A DNA stretch of 64,000 nt from Furcasterigmium furcatum (GCA_001599815.1 BCIA01000001.1:6158978-6222977); one strand, 5' to 3'; counted from the first letter of the stretch, positions 43,987 to 53,813 are shown. Numbers and translations: made by a program. Notes: generated from the letters alone by a model not told the origin.

Positions 43987-46394
43987 GGTGCTGTTGTCGA
44001 ACGCGCCAATAATTGTGCTGCTGTGACGGTATTAGGGGGGCGACGCCGAAGCCGAGGTTGATGGGTTGTTGAGGGAAGAATCTGCGGGCTGACGAAGAGC
44101 AGTTAGCACAACCGCAAGCAACAATAATGGCAAGGAGAAATGATTGTGAATGTGAGGCAGGATCAGAGGTTTTAGCGTAAGGTAATAGTGTGTCAACAGC
44201 AATGTTCAGACAGCTCCAATATGAAAGATTCATCACGCGAGCCAAGGAGGGCGAGATTTGAGGCAGGCACAGCATCAGTAGTCTTACCTTGAAGAGACAG
44301 GAGAGAAAATAGTACGAGATCCTCCGGCTCCTGTGTACGATGGAAGTCACACGGATGGGGCGCGCAGAGGGTCGGCTCGATCCCCCGCGGCGATGATGGA
44401 ATGGAAGTTGAGTTTTGGTTGTTTGGGAGTAGAAGTTTCGAAGAACCTGTGGAAGGAGCATGACGTTTGGGGGAGACGGGTCGGTTAAACACCGGCTCTT
44501 GAGGATTGCTTATATAATCAGCATAATCAATAATTCCGGTGATTGGTCGCTAGACGCAAGCAACCTGAAACAAACGACAGGGCCTTAGGGCACCAATGAA
44601 GAGGGTGCTGGCAGAAGCGGGGGTCGTTGCCCAAAATAGAATACGTCGTTCAACAATGACACAGCAGTCATTCAAGAGACGGGACGAAAGAACAAACACA
44701 TTGACGGTGGCCAAAGAGGCCCTGGTGTCCCGATTTACAGCAACAAAGACGGCCGTGAAAGAATTATGCGAAGACGGGCCTGAGGGCCTTGTATGTATGT
44801 CGAGTCCTTAAGATTCATGTTCAGAACCCGCTGAGGGTCCGAGGACAATGCGGCGAGCCGAGCGCCGAATTCTAACCTTGATAACAAGATTTGTATAGCG
44901 CTCGAGCTTTGAGGGGTGGAAGCCGTTGCGTGATCCATGCGTTAGGCTCACACGCGCTGCACTGGCGCCAGATGGCGGGCATAAGCATGCAGTAACGGGC
45001 ATATTTGTAAGTGAAAGTAGGTTCGTAGTGCGGAGACGGCGCGACGTTGCGACATCTGAGGATGCTGTCCAACAGGAAGAAGACTCACCGACTGTTTTGT
45101 CAGTGTCAGCACTGATGACGGTGGTTCCCTGGTGGGCAGTCAAGCAGTGGGCACTGACTCGGCGGATATACATATCAGGCCTCTATGATCCACGGTGATC
45201 CCAGTTAAGCTCGGATGCCCTTCCGACCCATCCAAGATCAGGTAAGAGGAACTGCCACAGGGATCCAGAACTCCTCGGATGCCCGGTTCTCTGCCGTCCA
45301 GCGACTCGCGAGGCTGCCCAGCGCATACAGGAGGCATGGCGGCCAGTGAAATGTCCCCCTCACGCGCTTAGATGTGGTTGCAATGGCAAAGGTCGTACGG
45401 CGCACGGCAATGCTGGAGGGAGACGCAGCCAATGAGGGTGTGGTCGGGCACTGGAAACCTCAGCAGTGCGACCCTTCATCTGCCAATTACTGCAGGGCCT
45501 GGCCGTCCATGGATGGATGTCCCTCCCGCTGGCTGCGTGGGAGGCCACAGGGACTGGACTCGCGAGGTGCCCGATGTGAGGTGGTGAGCTGCATTCCTTC
45601 CACTCGAGTCGGGGTAAGTACAGCGCTCACTGCTAAGTAAGGGAGCCTGCGCCGGTACCTATTTCCACCCACGGTAGCGGGTAGCAGCTGGGTCGTTGGT
45701 GGCACTAGGCTCCTCTGAGTGGAGGTCGGGTCCCGTTCTTTCTCCTCCCCACGTCGACTGGACGCTCTTCTCATCTTCTTCCCTCCTCCTCCACCGCAAT
45801 CACCACATTCACATTCCGGCCTCACTGCCCGAGCCGGCTTGTCCTCGACCTTTGTCACTGTCGTCGCGACGCCCGACTCGGTGAATCGTCTTGCCATATA
45901 CGGAGCCCTCGGCGGCAGGCTTTGTCATCTTTAAAGACTCTGTTTCTCCACGTTCCTTCAGCCTGTACACACAGCCCGAGTCCATCCCCTGCGATCGTCC
46001 TTTCAACTGCGACTCCTCCAGCCGTCGCTTTCTCCTCGCCTCCTGCGTCCAGGACCGCACCTCGTACTCGAAACCGCCTGTCGACCCTGCCTAATCCTGC
46101 GATTGAGCTGAGGATTGACCTCACCTTTCTTCTGCCCGACCACTCCACCTGCTGCTCGACCATCGACAGACCCCGCCCCCAACACACGTCTCGGGGTCAG
46201 CTGAAGCTTCTTCTTCCCACCCGCATCTGGTGCCTGCCCCGCAAGCTGCCTGCCTAGAAAGATCCCGATCTGCGACGGGCGATTCTTCGATTCTGCGCGA
46301 TATCGTCCCCACGGATTGCGTCTGGCCCGGTGCAGCTGCCGTCTAGACGGGACGTAGCTCTTGCCAGCAGCATCTTGCGCCGTCCCATCGGGTC
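43987..46394. other. Divergent region between ssu72 and the SH3 gene
   Basis: About 2.4 kb. The part from ~45730 to 46394 is strongly C/T-rich and probably the long 5' leader of the SH3 gene. The rest contains only short unsupported frames. A search by eye found no tRNA or 5S rRNA. Confidence 0.45.
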
Positions 46395-47960
46395 ATGTCA
46401 GCCGCCATGTCGCAAACCTCCTCGCCGGCAGCTTCGCCTCCTGCCCCCTCTCCCTCGGCGAACGCGAACCACCCGCCGCTGCCGCCACTCATCACCTCTC
46501 CACCGAGCCGCCGGTCCACGCTGTCTAGGCCCCTCTCGCATGCATCCAGGAACCGATTGTCTCAATACTCCACCGGCTCGATACCCTCTCGCTCGCGACC
46601 ACCATCGCACATCTTCCCCGTGTTCCCATCGAGCCTCTCGTATACCCTCGTGCGCGACTTCGCCTACCCCAGCGGCCACCCCATGCACTATGGCCCTCCT
46701 CCCGAGCCGTCACACCCAGCCTCGGGACTCAGCACTCCTGCTAGTGAGTCACGACGTATGTCTGATCCCCCGGGTGCCTGGGAGAGCAAAATGAGCTGGG
46801 ACACTAGCTCGTGGGAACCCGACGGACCGCGACGCCCAGGTGAGCACCTCGCTCCCATGACTTTTGTCGACGGGCCTCCCTGGAGTGAGGATGAGGACCT
46901 GCAAAGCCCGGTGGTCAGCTCTAGGCACCGCAAGCACAAGTCGACTTCAGCAACCCTCGGCCATGGGCGAGCGCAAGGTCAACCTCGCCAGGCGAGGGCC
47001 AGCGTCATGGACCCCGCAAACTTCGACAGGGAAAGAGGCTACTACGTGGGCACCGGCGGCGACGGGAGTGAGCGCTACTACGTAAACCAGGGAGGCGAAG
47101 CAAATGGCCCCGGCGGTGAGTTTGTGACCTACCCTGCGGACCAAGCGCGGCACCCCGGCCAGTACCAGATGGGCGAGCCCCGGCAATATGCCGAGCATGA
47201 AGGGTATCTCTCCGACTCGGATGCCAGCTCGGCGTCCTCGCCTGGCGGCGTCCGAGACGACTCCCGTTACTCGAGAGACTACCAGTTCACGATCACCTCG
47301 CCAGACGAGGAGATGCACGGCAAGGCAGTGGCACTATTTGATTTTGAAAGGGAGAACGAAAACGAGCTGCCCCTTGTCGAGGGCCAGATTATTTGGGTAT
47401 CGTACCGCCACGGCCAGGGCTGGTTGGTTGCGAACGACCCCAAGACTCGTGAGAGCGGCCTGGTTCCAGAGGAATACGTGCGCCTCCTGCGGGACATTGA
47501 GGGCGGCATGAACAGCCTGACTGGCAACTTCGTCGAGGACACCACGTCCCCCCACGAAGTTGGGACGCCGACACAGGCCAACCACACTGTCAAGTACGAG
47601 CAGCCGCCCGCGCCCAACAACCCCGCCAACGGCTATCACCAGCCCGTCGTCTCGACCTTTTCAACGTCCAGCAAAGACCTCCATCCATACCCGACCCAGC
47701 AGTTAGTAGCAGGCCAGCCGCCGCCGCAGGTGGTGCATTACCACGGGCAAAGAGGGGGCAGCCAGGCAAACACGCCCACACTCTCATCACACCAGGAGCT
47801 CGGCAGCCTAGCCCGCAGAGGCAGCCAGGACCCCGCCGGCAAGGCCGGCGACGTGCCGGCGGTGGAAGTGACGGACGCCAACTCGGGCGACAGGGCGACC
47901 ACGCCTAAGGCAGCCCACAGCACACAAGGCGCTGCCGAGGCAATGGACGTGGATCGGTGA
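46395..47960 (+). CDS. nbp2: SH3-domain adaptor of the Nbp2 type
   Basis: A 521-residue frame. One SH3 domain lies at about residues 308-367: GKAVALFDFERENENELPLV, then EGQIIWVSYRHGQGWLVAND and the closing SGLVPEEYVRLL. The N-terminal ~290 residues are Ser/Pro-rich and include FPVFPSSLSYTLVRDFAYP, conserved in fungal Nbp2-like proteins; the tail is Gln/Pro-rich. Yeast Nbp2 links the PP2C phosphatase Ptc1 to the HOG and cell-wall MAPK pathways; the same role here is inferred. The preceding long pyrimidine-rich leader suggests translational or start-site control. The first ATG of a close pair (46395, 46407) was taken. Confidence 0.82.
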   Translation: MSAAMSQTSSPAASPPAPSPSANANHPPLPPLITSPPSRRSTLSRPLSHASRNRLSQYSTGSIPSRSRPPSHIFPVFPSSLSYTLVRDFAYPSGHPMHYGPPPEPSHPASGLSTPASESRRMSDPPGAWESKMSWDTSSWEPDGPRRPGEHLAPMTFVDGPPWSEDEDLQSPVVSSRHRKHKSTSATLGHGRAQGQPRQARASVMDPANFDRERGYYVGTGGDGSERYYVNQGGEANGPGGEFVTYPADQARHPGQYQMGEPRQYAEHEGYLSDSDASSASSPGGVRDDSRYSRDYQFTITSPDEEMHGKAVALFDFERENENELPLVEGQIIWVSYRHGQGWLVANDPKTRESGLVPEEYVRLLRDIEGGMNSLTGNFVEDTTSPHEVGTPTQANHTVKYEQPPAPNNPANGYHQPVVSTFSTSSKDLHPYPTQQLVAGQPPPQVVHYHGQRGGSQANTPTLSSHQELGSLARRGSQDPAGKAGDVPAVEVTDANSGDRATTPKAAHSTQGAAEAMDVDR

Positions 47961-48450
47961 CCGATATGACCGCCAGCGGGAGTGTGTAGGTGGGACACGA
48001 CAGCATGAGCCATGTGCTACGAGACGACTTTACGGTACAAGGAGCGGGGGGCGTTTCCAAATCCAAAGCCAGGGGGGCCGGACAGCGATATAGCACCAAA
48101 CATATACATGAACGATGAAACGGGGCGGGAGACAATCCCAGCCAGACCGCGCGGCCTCCACGGGACGATGGCCAGCGGGTCGGAGAGGAGACGGGAGCGT
48201 AGTTTTTCGACAGCGAAGCGAAATGGGGTTGGTCAGGTCAGGATCAGATTCAACGGGCGGCATTCCCACGGGAGCAGAGCAGCGAGAGGGTCCAACGCCC
48301 GCCGGTGCCATGTCGGGGCCATGTCAAGTGTAGAAACTCAATGAGCAGATTGAACCGCTCGAGGGCGGTACGCTGAACTATTTGGATTCACTGTGTCGTC
48401 CCGTTGGTATGTCCAGCGCAGATTCAATGTTGCCATTTACTTGGACACTG
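47961..48450. other. 3' region of the SH3 gene
   Basis: Probable 3' UTR and spacer. No gene is recognised; repeat fragments begin near 48451. Confidence 0.45.
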
Positions 48451-48540
48451 GCAGGAGGGCCGCCCTCGGAACGGCCACGTCGACCAACAGGCGTCCACTC
48501 GAGCCTCAGGAGATCGAGATGGCCTCTCTGTCAACTTCAC
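48451..48540 (-). repeat. MITE-like repeat fragment D (reversed right half)
   Basis: Reads as the reverse complement of the family's right half: GGGCCGCCCTCGGAACGGCC, GTCGACCAACAG, then GAGATCGAGATGGCCTCTCT. It directly abuts a forward left-half fragment, giving a head-to-head junction. Confidence 0.7.
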
Positions 48541-48692
48541 TACATGACCGACCCAGGCAAATTATGCTCCAGATAGATGGGAATCAGAACTACTGGCAGT
48601 CGAGTTGGTTGTTCTTCGAATCATCTCCAATTAAACAAGAGGGAGTCTCGAGTTTCTTTCAAGTCAAAAGGGGGGGGCAACTTGAGAGATGA
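48541..48692 (+). repeat. MITE-like repeat fragment D2 (forward left half)
   Basis: Starts TACATGACCGACCCAGGCAA, like copy F's ACATGACCAGCCCAGC, then has CGAATCATCTCCAATTAAAC and AAGAGGGAGTCTCGAGTTTC, the family's first internal unit. Diverged and truncated on the right. Confidence 0.65.
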
Positions 48693-48710
48693 GTGTGGCC
48701 TCGGCCACAC
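48693..48710. repeat. Short palindrome GTGTGGCC-TC-GGCCACAC
   Basis: Perfect 8-bp arms around TC, at the edge of fragment D2. GTGTGGCC recurs at 49033-49040, at the edge of copy G, so the motif marks two repeat borders. Confidence 0.7.
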
Positions 48711-48807
48711 GACATTAGTTGAGGCAGAAACGGAAGCAGAGGGGGAACCATTCCTTCTCAACGCAATTCCTCGTTCTCAGGCCCAAACTCCATGATTAGG
48801 TTGTTGA

Positions 48808-48975
48808 TCAAGCACCGTTGTTCGCGTTCTCCTTCTCCTTCTCTGCGCGGTCCTCCGTCTCCTTCTCCGCGCGGTCCTCCATCTCCTTCTGTTTGTCGAC
48901 GTCATGGTTGATCAGGATGTCGAACCACTTGAGGTCGGGACGGGGGATCCGTTGACATTTCCATGATTGCGGACA
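48808..48975 (-). pseudogene. Coding-like C-terminal fragment between repeats
   Basis: The minus strand reads QRIPRPDLKWFDILINHDVD, then KQKEMEDRAEKETEDRAEKE, and ends EKENANNGA before a stop at 48808-48810. Residue choice and codon pattern look like a real hydrophilic C-terminal tail. There is no start or upstream domain: within ~60 bp upstream the frame loses its coding look, and another frame reads SIVPLSAIMEM. The DRAEKE unit is duplicated (48837-48880). It is wedged between repeat fragment D2 and copy G, so it may be what is left of a gene broken up by repeats. Family not recognised. Confidence 0.35.
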
Positions 48976-49040
48976 GCGGCACGATAGAGACGACCATACT
49001 AGAACACATGATTAGCGAATGTTTGGGAGAGAGTGTGGCC

Positions 49041-49242
49041 TTAGATCGAGCCTAAGAAAATCAAGATGACCTCTCTCTCAAGCTCAAAAAGTCGAGATAC
49101 ACTCTATCTTAATTTAAAGAAATCGAGATACCCTCTATCTTGATTGTAAGAAATCGAGATGGCCTCACTCTCAATTAGAGAGAATCGAAGGGCAACGCAT
49201 CTGGACGGCAACATAGCTAGACCGGCCATGTATTCTGTGAGG
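49041..49242 (-). repeat. MITE-like repeat, copy G
   Basis: Reversed copy. Its terminal repeat is at the right (CCGGCCATGTATTCTGTGA, 49222-49240), followed inward by GGCAACGCATCTGGACGGCA and four ~31-bp units with AAATCGAGAT cores. The other end is truncated after the last unit at about 49041. Confidence 0.82.
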
Positions 49243-49437
49243 TAGGGCCGGAGCCAGAGTTGCCCTGGCGAAGCTCTGAGAAGCTGCCTCCTGGGTTCCC
49301 TGTGTAAGCAGAACCACCAAGATAGTTCAGTGCTGCAACACACCTGCCATGTGTAGCTATACAAAGCGTAAACTCATTAAGTTCTTCGTCCACAGCGTTG
49401 GCCGAGCAGGAGGAGGAATACGGATAACGATGCTGCT

Positions 49438-49585
49438 ATGAGGGTCACAGAAAACATGACCAGCCCAGCGATGATACGGCCCGGATAATTTGTCCTTGAA
49501 TTATTTCTAATTAAGCAGGAGGCCATCTCGATTTATTAAAATCAAGTGAGAGGCTTTATTAAATTCTTGAGTTTGCGACCCTCGA
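49438..49585 (+). repeat. MITE-like repeat, copy F, internally deleted
   Basis: Left terminus GAGGGTCACAGAAAACATGA; then TTGAATTATTTCTAATTAAG, one unit with GGCCATCTCGATTTATT, part of a second, and a right terminus GCGACCCTCGAGGG. It lacks the block before the right end seen in copies C and E. Confidence 0.72.
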
Positions 49586-49938
49586 GGGTCTAGGTATGTT
49601 GCTATCTAGATATATTATGCTTACATTCTTTCTAATTGAGTAAGACTTGGCCCTGGGGTCACTCCTCGGTTGGGATCATGTGGCGAGGGAGCTAGCTAGT
49701 CACCTAAAGGTAGCTCGTTCCGGAAGCAGGAGGTTGCACTCAGCTATTTTTCTAAGTCATGGCGGTGGATGGAAGCTATCTTCAAGGCCGACGTCGAACA
49801 CGTCGCCATGGCGGCGAATCGCTCTTCTACTGGAAGCAGGTTAGTTGCCGTCTCGTGGAAGCTTCGGCCTCCTGGTTGGGAAGAAGTTTGTCTGGCATTG
49901 GGTGAAGCATTCATTAAAGACATCTAAATCGAACAAGG
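49586..49938. other. Spacer downstream of the GARS gene
   Basis: Lies exactly where the AIR synthetase half of the usual fungal fusion should be encoded on the minus strand. All three minus frames are interrupted and none shows AIRS motifs (no glycine-rich GxGSVGGK-type or GGETAEMPG-type text). AT-richer than the gene. Confidence 0.6.
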
Positions 49939-51446
49939 TCAGCCATGGAACGGAATCGAGGCGGGCAAACTCGGGACGCACCTGTTCGCAATGTCCTTTC
50001 GGTAATACATCCCCGCAAACTTGATGGTCTTGACCTCTTCGTACGCGGCTTCGACGGCGCCGGAGAGCGTAGGTCTCACAGCCGAAACGGAGAATACGCG
50101 ACCACCGGCAGTCTTGAGCTTCCCGTCTTCAAGTTCCGTCCCGGCATGGAAGATGTTCGTGTCTATGAGGATCGATCGTCGGTTAGTTGAGGCTGGCCCC
50201 TTCTGTTGAGGTGGTTAGCTGGAAGCGGGGACATACCTTCGGGGCATGGCAGCAGCTCAATCTCATCTCCGCGCCGGTATTGGCTAGGATAGCCCTCGGA
50301 AGCCACGACGACATTGCAAGCATACCCGTCTTGTACGGTGATACGCTCCTCGGACAGGGTGCCGTTGGTGCAGCTCAGGCAAATGCGAGCCAGGTCGGTG
50401 TCCGGCGCCATCAGGGGCACGAGAGACTGGGTTTCCGGGTCTCCAAAGCGGACATTGTACTCGAGAACCTTTGGGCCGCTCGGAGTGAGCATGATGCCCG
50501 TGAAGAGCATCTCCCGGAAAGGGCGGCCTGGACCGTGAGGGGGAACGTCAGCTCAGCACACGGAATACTGTGTGAAAGCTTTCTGACCTTCGGATTTGAG
50601 ACCGTCGAACGTAGGAGCGAGAACCTCTCGCTCGATCTTGTCCATTTCTGCCCGAGAGACTAAGTCCGTCGGGCCATACACGCCCATTCCGCCGGTGTTT
50701 GGGCCTCGCGAGCCGTCGAAGATCCGCTTGTGGTCCTGGCCGGGGGGAAGAGACTTGAAGACCGAGCCGTCGCTGAACGTGAGGATGCTGAACTCGTCCC
50801 CTTCGAGGAACTCCTCGATAACCACTTTTGCGCCGACAGCACCGAACTTCCGGTCGACCATGATCTCGTGGAGCTCCCGTTGCGCCTCCTCGGCGGTCTC
50901 TGGGAGGACAACCCCTTTTCCGGCAGCGAGGCCGCACACCTTGATGACGACGCGGTGGCTGGTGCTGGCAAGATACTCCTTGGCTTGCTCGTAGTCGTCA
51001 AGGTTGCGGTACTCTGCCGTTGGAATGCCGTACTTCCGCATGAAGTCTTTGGCGAAGGTCTTGGAGCCCTCCAGCTCAGCGGCCGCCTTGGAGGGAGCAA
51101 AGCAAGGTATTCCAGCTGTTTATCCTCAACGTTAGCTACCGCCATTTCAGAAACGGGTGTATATGTAAGATGTTGAGCTGAGCTGACCTTGGTCAAAGAC
51201 GTCGGCGATTCCATGGACAACCACATCGTCAGGCCCTGGCAGAACCAGGTCGATCGCCAGATCCGTGGCCAGCTTTACCAGCCCGGCAAAATCAGACATG
51301 CTGACATCGGTGAGGTTGGACACGTTCGGTGCCATTTGTGCGGTGCCTCCATTTCCAGGCACGACGTAAACATGCTCGGCCGTCTTGCTGAGCTTCCAGG
51401 CCAGGGCATGTTCGCGCCCTCCCTTGCCGATAAGTAGCACCCGCAT
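49939..51446 (-). CDS. Phosphoribosylamine-glycine ligase (GARS) without AIRS half
   Basis: Second step of purine synthesis: joins glycine to phosphoribosylamine using ATP. Four exons: 51446-51188, 51115-50588, 50527-50237 and 50162-49939; 433 residues. The start MRVLLIGKGGREHALAWKLS is canonical. Motifs visible: NGGTAQ, AIDLVLPGPDD, ATP-grasp KVCGLAAGKGVVLPET, EEFLEGDEFSILTFSDGS, RGPNTGGMGVYGP, LEYNVRFGDPETQ, and the terminal GARS block FAGMYYRKDIANR. Fungi normally encode GARS fused to AIR synthetase (Ade5,7, ~790 residues). Here the protein stops 13 residues after the GARS domain (CVPSLPASIPFHG). A donor-like GTGCGT stands right after the AACAG of this block, as if an intron once led to the missing half. 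Either a stand-alone GARS or a 3'-truncated paralogue. Confidence 0.88.
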
Positions 51447-51540
51447 GGTTCCAAATTCAGGCTGTACGGCGGATGGTATGCGGATGGTATGCGTGGGCTT
51501 TGCTGTCGAGGAAGAAAGGGGGAAACGTTCAAGTTGAAGC

Positions 51541-51547
51541 TGACTCA
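51541..51547. promoter_or_regulatory. TGACTCA (Gcn4/Bas1-type) site upstream of GARS
   Basis: Exact TGACTCA 95 bp upstream of the GARS start. Yeast ADE genes are driven through TGACTC by Bas1/Pho2, and TGACTCA binds Gcn4/CPC1, so the match fits the pathway. Use in this fungus is inferred. Confidence 0.5.
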
Positions 51548-51773
51548 CTGCGGCGGAAGTTAAAAGTCCCGTGGTGTTGTACATACAGCGGGATTGGGCC
51601 AACCTGGAAACCTGCAAATTCTCCGACTTTGCATCCTCGACGAGCGCCATCTGCTGATCATGCGTGGAATAGAAGAAGAGCCTCCTTCTATTGCTCTCCT
51701 CAAGGCTACCAGCCTATCTAATGCTAGACACCGTCCAATGTGGGTATAATGCACACCTCATAAAGTCATATCG

Positions 51774-53813
51774 TCATGTGGTAGATGCTGCCGGTCGCCT
51801 CTCCTCCTCCGCCGCCCCCTCGACCTCCCCCTTTTCCTCGGCGGCAGCGTCCCCCTCGCCCTCCCCATCCCTCACCGACCGCAGCTTATCCACGACCTTG
51901 GCCCTCTTGCTGTTCGCCCTGATCTCCTCCTCCTCCCTCCGCGCCTCCTCCTCGAGCACCTCCCGCTCGCGCGCCGCGCTCTCGCTCTTGTCCTTCTCCT
52001 CCTCCTCCTTCCGCGCGACCTCCTCCGGCGCGACGATCTTGTCCTTCTTCGCCGTCAGCCTCTCGATCGCGTGCTTCCCCTTCTTCCTCGTCTTCATGTA
52101 CGTCTCCAGCCCCACCAGCACCGCGTACGACTTGGACACGGACACGTGCGACACGTCCACCCCGGCGTCCTTCATGCTGCGGATGAACGCGCGGAAATTC
52201 GACGCCGGGGGCCGGTAGTGCCCGCTCAGCGGCGAGAGCGACGCCAGCCGCCCGTCGCGAACCTTGATGAGCCCCGCCGCCGAGATGCGCCCGCCCTGCA
52301 GGAACGACGAGTGCTGGAACGCGCCCGACGCCTTGATCCCCACGTACAGCCGGAAGTTCGTGTCCGCGACGAAGATCCACGTGTTCTTGCGCACCGTCTT
52401 GCGGAGGAGCTTGTCGAAGATCGTCCCCGCCGAGATCTTCATGATCTTGTTGTGCGGCTTGGCGTTGTCGAACTCGGGCGTCGCGTACTTGGCCGCCCGG
52501 TCCGCCTCGAGCGCCGACTCGATGGACGCGGCGGAGCGGCGGCTGCCGTTGCTGCCCGCGGTGGATGGCGGCGGCGGGCGGTCTTCGGGGACGGACCACT
52601 CCGGCGTGGGGTCGTCGATGGGGACGATGCCGTGGGTGCTGTCCCTGTAGTCCTCGGACGTGTCGATGCGGCTGCCGTCCTTGGCCCAGCAGAGACGGCC
52701 CTCGTCGTCGACGGTGACGAGGTAGTACTGCCTCTCCTCGCGGGAGAGGTACCGCACGAGCTCGCGCTCGAGGCGGTCTCGCGGGCACGCGGCCATCTCG
52801 ACGAACCTGCCCTCGCCGTAGTCCAGCCAGTAGAAGAAGTTCTCGTGCGTCTCCCGCCGCTTCCACTCTTCGTGGTACACTCGCAGGTTGCTACCGTAGC
52901 GGTGCTTCTGGTCGACCATCTCGAGGAAGTACTGGAGCCCCATCATCATGGACGTCTCCTTGCGCTTGTGGATGGCCTCTTCCCGCCTCTTGCGCCTTTC
53001 GGCTTTCTGTTCAGGGGTCTCGTCGGACTCTTCCGACGACAGGGAGGACAGGTCTGAATCCTCATCGTCGCGGTTTGCTCTCCGGGCGACGACTGCTGCC
53101 TTTTTCCATTTGTCCCTGGCTGTCATACCGCGGAGCGTAGAGCCATTGTCGTCGTGGGACTGTACGCTCTCGCCGTCGCTACCTGCAAACCCGATCCGTG
53201 GTAGAGGCCGGGTGATCTCCCGGAACTGCGCCTCCTGGATGGCCGACACCCATCTCGTGGAGGCGTCGAGCCCGAAGCCTTTCATCTCCCTCCGCAGCCT
53301 GTACCCGCGGTAGGTGCGCTGTATCAGCTTGGCCGCCCTCTTGAACTTGAAGGCTTCGATGCTCATCCGCCGCTTCCCGGACTTCCTGTCTGAGCTGCTG
53401 CTGCTACTGCTGTTGTTGCTGGATTGTCGGTCCTCACCCTGTAGCTGGTGTTGGCCCTGGCTCTGCAGCATATTGTCCCGCCTTGCCCGGCGGGCAATCT
53501 GTTTCATTTCTGCCTCGCGCTCCTTCTGGACAGTGGCGATTTTCTCAAACTCGGCTGTCGACGGGGGTACGAGCGAGTCCATGTACTCCTTGTGCGAGGC
53601 GTAGGTCAGGCTGCTTGTGGTGATGCTCCCGAGAGAACAGCGCGAGTCTGTTCGTGGTCTTGGAAGACTCGGAGGGCTTGCCGGCGGCGTGGGATCGCAT
53701 GGCACTGGTCTGACAGGGCTTGCGCCGTCAAGCTTGTTCAAGCTGCCGGTGATCTCCAGGTTCGGGCATTCCTCGTTCGGACCCGGATCGGGGGGTGTGG
53801 TGGGATACGTCAT
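51774..53813 (-). CDS. IQ-motif protein resembling plant IQM proteins
   Basis: A 679-residue frame from the ATG at 53813 (MTYPTTPPDPGPNEECPNLE); the frame is open further upstream, but that part looks non-coding. A calmodulin-binding IQ motif lies at about 160-178 (AAKLIQRTYRGYRLRREMKG). Then comes a region strikingly like plant IQM proteins: YFLEMVDQKHRYGSNLRVYH, NFFYWLDYGEGRFVEMAACP, LVRYLSREERQYYLVTVDDE, and further on WIFVADTNFRLYVGIKASGA, FQHSSFLQGGRISAAGLIKV, LSPLSGHYRPPASNFRAFIR. A Ser run (SSNNSSSSSSSD) precedes the IQ. The last ~90 residues are very charged (ARKEEEEKDKSESAARERE), probably a coiled coil. Likely a Ca2+/calmodulin-linked protein; function unknown. High GC gives long shadow frames on the other strand (52071-53057). 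Confidence 0.83.
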   Translation of the reverse strand: MTYPTTPPDPGPNEECPNLEITGSLNKLDGASPVRPVPCDPTPPASPPSLPRPRTDSRCSLGSITTSSLTYASHKEYMDSLVPPSTAEFEKIATVQKEREAEMKQIARRARRDNMLQSQGQHQLQGEDRQSSNNSSSSSSSDRKSGKRRMSIEAFKFKRAAKLIQRTYRGYRLRREMKGFGLDASTRWVSAIQEAQFREITRPLPRIGFAGSDGESVQSHDDNGSTLRGMTARDKWKKAAVVARRANRDDEDSDLSSLSSEESDETPEQKAERRKRREEAIHKRKETSMMMGLQYFLEMVDQKHRYGSNLRVYHEEWKRRETHENFFYWLDYGEGRFVEMAACPRDRLERELVRYLSREERQYYLVTVDDEGRLCWAKDGSRIDTSEDYRDSTHGIVPIDDPTPEWSVPEDRPPPPSTAGSNGSRRSAASIESALEADRAAKYATPEFDNAKPHNKIMKISAGTIFDKLLRKTVRKNTWIFVADTNFRLYVGIKASGAFQHSSFLQGGRISAAGLIKVRDGRLASLSPLSGHYRPPASNFRAFIRSMKDAGVDVSHVSVSKSYAVLVGLETYMKTRKKGKHAIERLTAKKDKIVAPEEVARKEEEEKDKSESAAREREVLEEEARREEEEIRANSKRAKVVDKLRSVRDGEGEGDAAAEEKGEVEGAAEEERRPAASTT

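Noticed and set aside
45140..45260. Possible 5S-rRNA-like text (CCCAGTTAAGCTCGGATGCC)
   Set aside because: Only a short resemblance; the remaining 5S blocks and internal promoter are not found.
52071..53057. 328-codon plus-strand frame opposite the IQ gene
   Set aside because: Composition is Arg/Leu/Val-rich mirror text of a GC-rich charged coding region; the minus strand has clear domains.
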